Positions 62,039 through 64,000 of a DNA stretch of 64,000 bases are shown here, piece by piece. Location: NCBI RefSeq assembly GCF_039544005.1, contig NZ_BAABKV010000001.1, positions 4,774,001 to 4,838,000 of the forward strand, in the 5' to 3' direction. Position numbers and translations under genes: made by a program. The notes below the pieces were generated by a model. It searched no databases, was not told where the DNA came from, and saw only the letters and a list, made by a program, of their open reading frames with translations. Source of the DNA: Kitasatospora paranensis. GTDB lineage: Bacteria; Actinomycetota; Actinomycetes; Streptomycetales; Streptomycetaceae. Positions within the stretch are counted from its first letter, which is position 1. Each line of letters opens with the position of its first letter.

Positions 62039-64000
62039 CCGCGAAGCAGACCTGGGGCAGGCCCGCAGCCGAGCCGGAGGACCGCACCAACGACGACCGG
62101 CAGGGCCGGATCATCACCTTCTACTCCTACAAGGGCGGTACCGGGCGCACCATGGCGCTCGCCAACACCGCCTGGATCCTGGCCAGCAACGGCTTCCGGG
62201 TGCTCACCGTCGACTGGGACCTGGAGGCTCCGGGCCTCGGCCGGTTCTTCCACCCCTTCCTCGCCCCGGACGCCGTCGCCGGGACCACCGGTGTGATGGA
62301 CCTCTTCGCCGAGTACCTCGACGAGGCCCGCCGCCCGGTGGAGCGCGAGCCCGACTGGCACGAGGACTTCGCGCGGATCCACCCGCACGCCATCTCGCTG
62401 GCCTGGCGGTTCCCCGGCACCGGAGGCGTCGACTACGTGCCGGCCGGCCAGATCAACCGCGACTACTCGGTCAACCGGATCGACTGGGACGAGCTCTACG
62501 AGCGCTTCGAGGGGCGGCGGTTCCTCCAGTCGCTGCGCGAGGACATGCGCCGCCACTACGACTACGTGCTGATCGACAGCCGGACGGGCCTCACCGACAC
62601 CGCCGACATCTGCACCGTCGAGATGCCCGACGACCTCGTGGTCTGCTTCACCCTCAGCGACCAGAGCATCGACGGCGCGGCCCGCATCGCGCACACGGTC
62701 GACGGCCGCTACGCCGACCGGGGCATCCGCATCCTGCCCGTGCCGATGCGCATCGACGAGAACGAGAAGGAGAAGGCCGACGCCGGCCGCGCCCTCGTCC
62801 GGGTCCGCTTCGCCGGGCTGCCCAACGGCGTCCCGGAGATCGACCTCAACCACTACTGGGCCTCCGTCGAGATCCCGTACCGGCCGTTCTACTCCTACGA
62901 GGAGATCCTCGCCCCCTTCGGCGACCAGCGCGGACAGCCGGCCTCGATGCTCTCCGCCTGCGAACGGCTCACCGCGGTCATCACCCGCGACCGGGTCACC
63001 ACCCTCGGCCCGATGGACGAACTGGAGCGCCTGCGCAACCTGGAGTCGTTCATCCGCCGCCGGCCCACCGCGCCCGCCGACCTCTACCTCAGCTACGTGC
63101 CGGAGGACCGGGTCTGGGCCGACTGGATCTCCTCGGTGCTTACCGACGCCGGCTTCCGGGTCCGCTCCCGCGACCTGGGGGTCGGCGCGGATCCGCGCGC
63201 CTCCACCGAGGAGGGCATCGACGCCGCGTACCGGACGGTCGCCGTGCTGTCCTCCTCCTACCTCGTCTCCCCGCAGGCCCAGGCCCTGTGGGAGCGGATC
63301 GTCAGCGCGGACCCGAGCGGCACCCGCCGCCAGGTCATCCCCGTCCGGGTCGGCGACGTCCGGCTGACCGCGCCCTTCAACAACCGCAACCCGGTCGACC
63401 TGGTCGGCCGCGACGAGACCCAGGCCGCGCTGACCCTGCTGCGCGCCCTCGGCCACAACGAGCCGGTGCTCGCCGAACGCTCCCCGGCCGCGCCGCGCTT
63501 CCCCGGCACCCGGCCCAGGTACTGGTCCGTGCCGCAGCGCAACCCCTCGTTCACCGGCCGCATCGGCGTCCTCGACGACCTGCGCGAGCAGCTGGTCGGC
63601 GGCCCCACCGCCGTACTGCCCACCCCGCAGACCCTGTACGGCCTCGGCGGTGTCGGCAAGACCCAGATCGCGCTGGAGTACGCCCACCGCTACATGTCCC
63701 ACTACGACCTGGTCTGGTGGATCGACGCGGAGCAGCCGGAGAGCGTCGTCCACGACCTCTCCGAGCTCGCCGACGCCCTCGGCCTGCGCGTCGGCGAGAG
63801 CGTCAACGAGGCCGCCGAGGCGGCCCGTGAGGCACTGCGCCGCGGCAGCCCCACCTCCCGCTGGCTGCTGATCTTCGACAACGCCGACGAGCCCTCCGAC
63901 ATCAGGCGCTACTTCCCCGGCGACACCGCCGGACACGTGCTGATCACCTCGCGCAACCACGGCTGGTCCGGCCAGGCCGGCGTGCTCAGCGTCGACGTCT
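62035..64000 (+). CDS. fxsT: FxsT-like TIR/NB-ARC protein (partial, runs off the window)
   Basis: At least 655 residues; the stop lies outside the window. Residues 20-300 are a MinD/ParA-like ATPase with the deviant Walker A motif YSYKGGTGRTMALAN and VDWDLEAPGLGRF. Residues 345-470 are a second TIR-like domain (ADLYLSYVPEDRVWADWIS, VAVLSSSYLVSPQAQ). From about residue 530 a STAND/NB-ARC NTPase begins (LYGLGGVGKTQIALEYAHR, WLLIFDNAD). TPR repeats are expected further on, as in FxSxx-COOH system proteins. ATG at 62035 overlaps the fxsC stop (ATGA). Likely a signalling protein linked to the peptide. Confidence 0.88.
   Translation, partial: MTAKQTWGRPAAEPEDRTNDDRQGRIITFYSYKGGTGRTMALANTAWILASNGFRVLTVDWDLEAPGLGRFFHPFLAPDAVAGTTGVMDLFAEYLDEARRPVEREPDWHEDFARIHPHAISLAWRFPGTGGVDYVPAGQINRDYSVNRIDWDELYERFEGRRFLQSLREDMRRHYDYVLIDSRTGLTDTADICTVEMPDDLVVCFTLSDQSIDGAARIAHTVDGRYADRGIRILPVPMRIDENEKEKADAGRALVRVRFAGLPNGVPEIDLNHYWASVEIPYRPFYSYEEILAPFGDQRGQPASMLSACERLTAVITRDRVTTLGPMDELERLRNLESFIRRRPTAPADLYLSYVPEDRVWADWISSVLTDAGFRVRSRDLGVGADPRASTEEGIDAAYRTVAVLSSSYLVSPQAQALWERIVSADPSGTRRQVIPVRVGDVRLTAPFNNRNPVDLVGRDETQAALTLLRALGHNEPVLAERSPAAPRFPGTRPRYWSVPQRNPSFTGRIGVLDDLREQLVGGPTAVLPTPQTLYGLGGVGKTQIALEYAHRYMSHYDLVWWIDAEQPESVVHDLSELADALGLRVGESVNEAAEAAREALRRGSPTSRWLLIFDNADEPSDIRRYFPGDTAGHVLITSRNHGWSGQAGVLSVDV

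Noticed and set aside
60843..63830. One open frame running through fxsC into the fxsT region as a fused protein
   Set aside because: Residues after about 62035 are a shadow of the fxsT frame. The true FxsC stop is at 62036 after a slip in the GGGG run 62022-62025.

Overview
The window is chromosomal DNA from a high-GC actinomycete of the family Streptomycetaceae (Streptomyces or Kitasatospora; I cannot separate the two from sequence alone). The base composition, the third-position GC bias, the gene content (futalosine menaquinone genes, DUF3263/DUF3027/DUF2771/DUF2530 proteins, XPB-type helicase, FxSxx-COOH peptide cluster) and the gene order from otsB/otsA to groEL match the conserved chromosome arm of Streptomyces. 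No tRNA, rRNA, CRISPR array, insertion sequence or phage gene was seen.

Layout. 0.2-2.8 kb: DeoR regulator, sugar-binding lipoprotein with a DasR-like operator, cupin. 2.9-6.6 kb: DUF3263 protein, trehalose genes otsB and otsA, and a glucosyl-3-phosphoglycerate synthase, i.e. compatible-solute synthesis. 6.7-8.5 kb: a SAM-I riboswitch in front of a threonine-synthase-like enzyme and a ubiquitin-like sulfur carrier, best explained as a sulfur-carrier-dependent homocysteine (methionine) pathway. 9-11.3 kb: cold-shock protein and groEL with two tandem CIRCE operators. 11.4-15.7 kb: small conserved proteins, HD-domain protein, CutC, HelD-like ATPase. 15.9-21.7 kb: XPB helicase, helicase-associated/WYL protein and small secreted or membrane proteins. 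21.7-25.7 kb: siderophore-type binding lipoprotein, esterase, HAD phosphatase, cold-shock-domain protein. 25.7-29.4 kb: mqnD and mqnB (menaquinone), DUF2771 lipoprotein-like protein, MFS transporter. 29.7-38.5 kb: DUF3027, a sacsin-like ATPase, a P-type cation ATPase, DUF2530 and an NCS2 purine permease. 38.6-40.1 kb: a NUDIX, DoxX and HxlR module lying between two related terminators. 40.2-43.7 kb: type I sulfatase and its formylglycine-generating enzyme. 44-46.7 kb: an orphan hydrogenase-maturation gene hoxX and an MHYT-domain sensor. 47-50.3 kb: MarR/MFS pair, acetyltransferase, RNA ligase-like phosphodiesterase. 50.4-53.2 kb: GH35 beta-galactosidase with divergent AraC regulator and a 29-residue membrane peptide. 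53.3-56.7 kb: serC, citrate synthase and pdxH. 56.9-64 kb: an FxSxx-COOH RiPP cluster (precursor, radical SAM maturase, AAC(3)-like acetyltransferase, TIR protein FxsC, and the start of the TIR/NB-ARC protein FxsT, which runs off the window).

How the parts work together. The clearest functional units are (i) riboswitch + MetM-like enzyme + sulfur carrier; (ii) sulfatase + formylglycine-generating enzyme; (iii) mqnB-mqnD; (iv) DoxX under a divergent HxlR repressor with two adjacent palindromes; (v) GH35 galactosidase under AraC control; (vi) the fxs cluster, which is the most likely source of unexplored chemistry and signalling.

Quality warning. Nine genes contain single-base frame breaks (eleven sites), all at runs of G or C, ten of them apparent one-base losses and one an apparent gain. 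Essential-looking genes such as citrate synthase are hit. The pattern fits homopolymer errors in the assembly better than gene decay, so the entries typed pseudogene here are probably intact genes in the organism. Many genes (about fifteen) have a TANNNT-type -10 element 6-8 bases before the start codon, which indicates leaderless transcripts.
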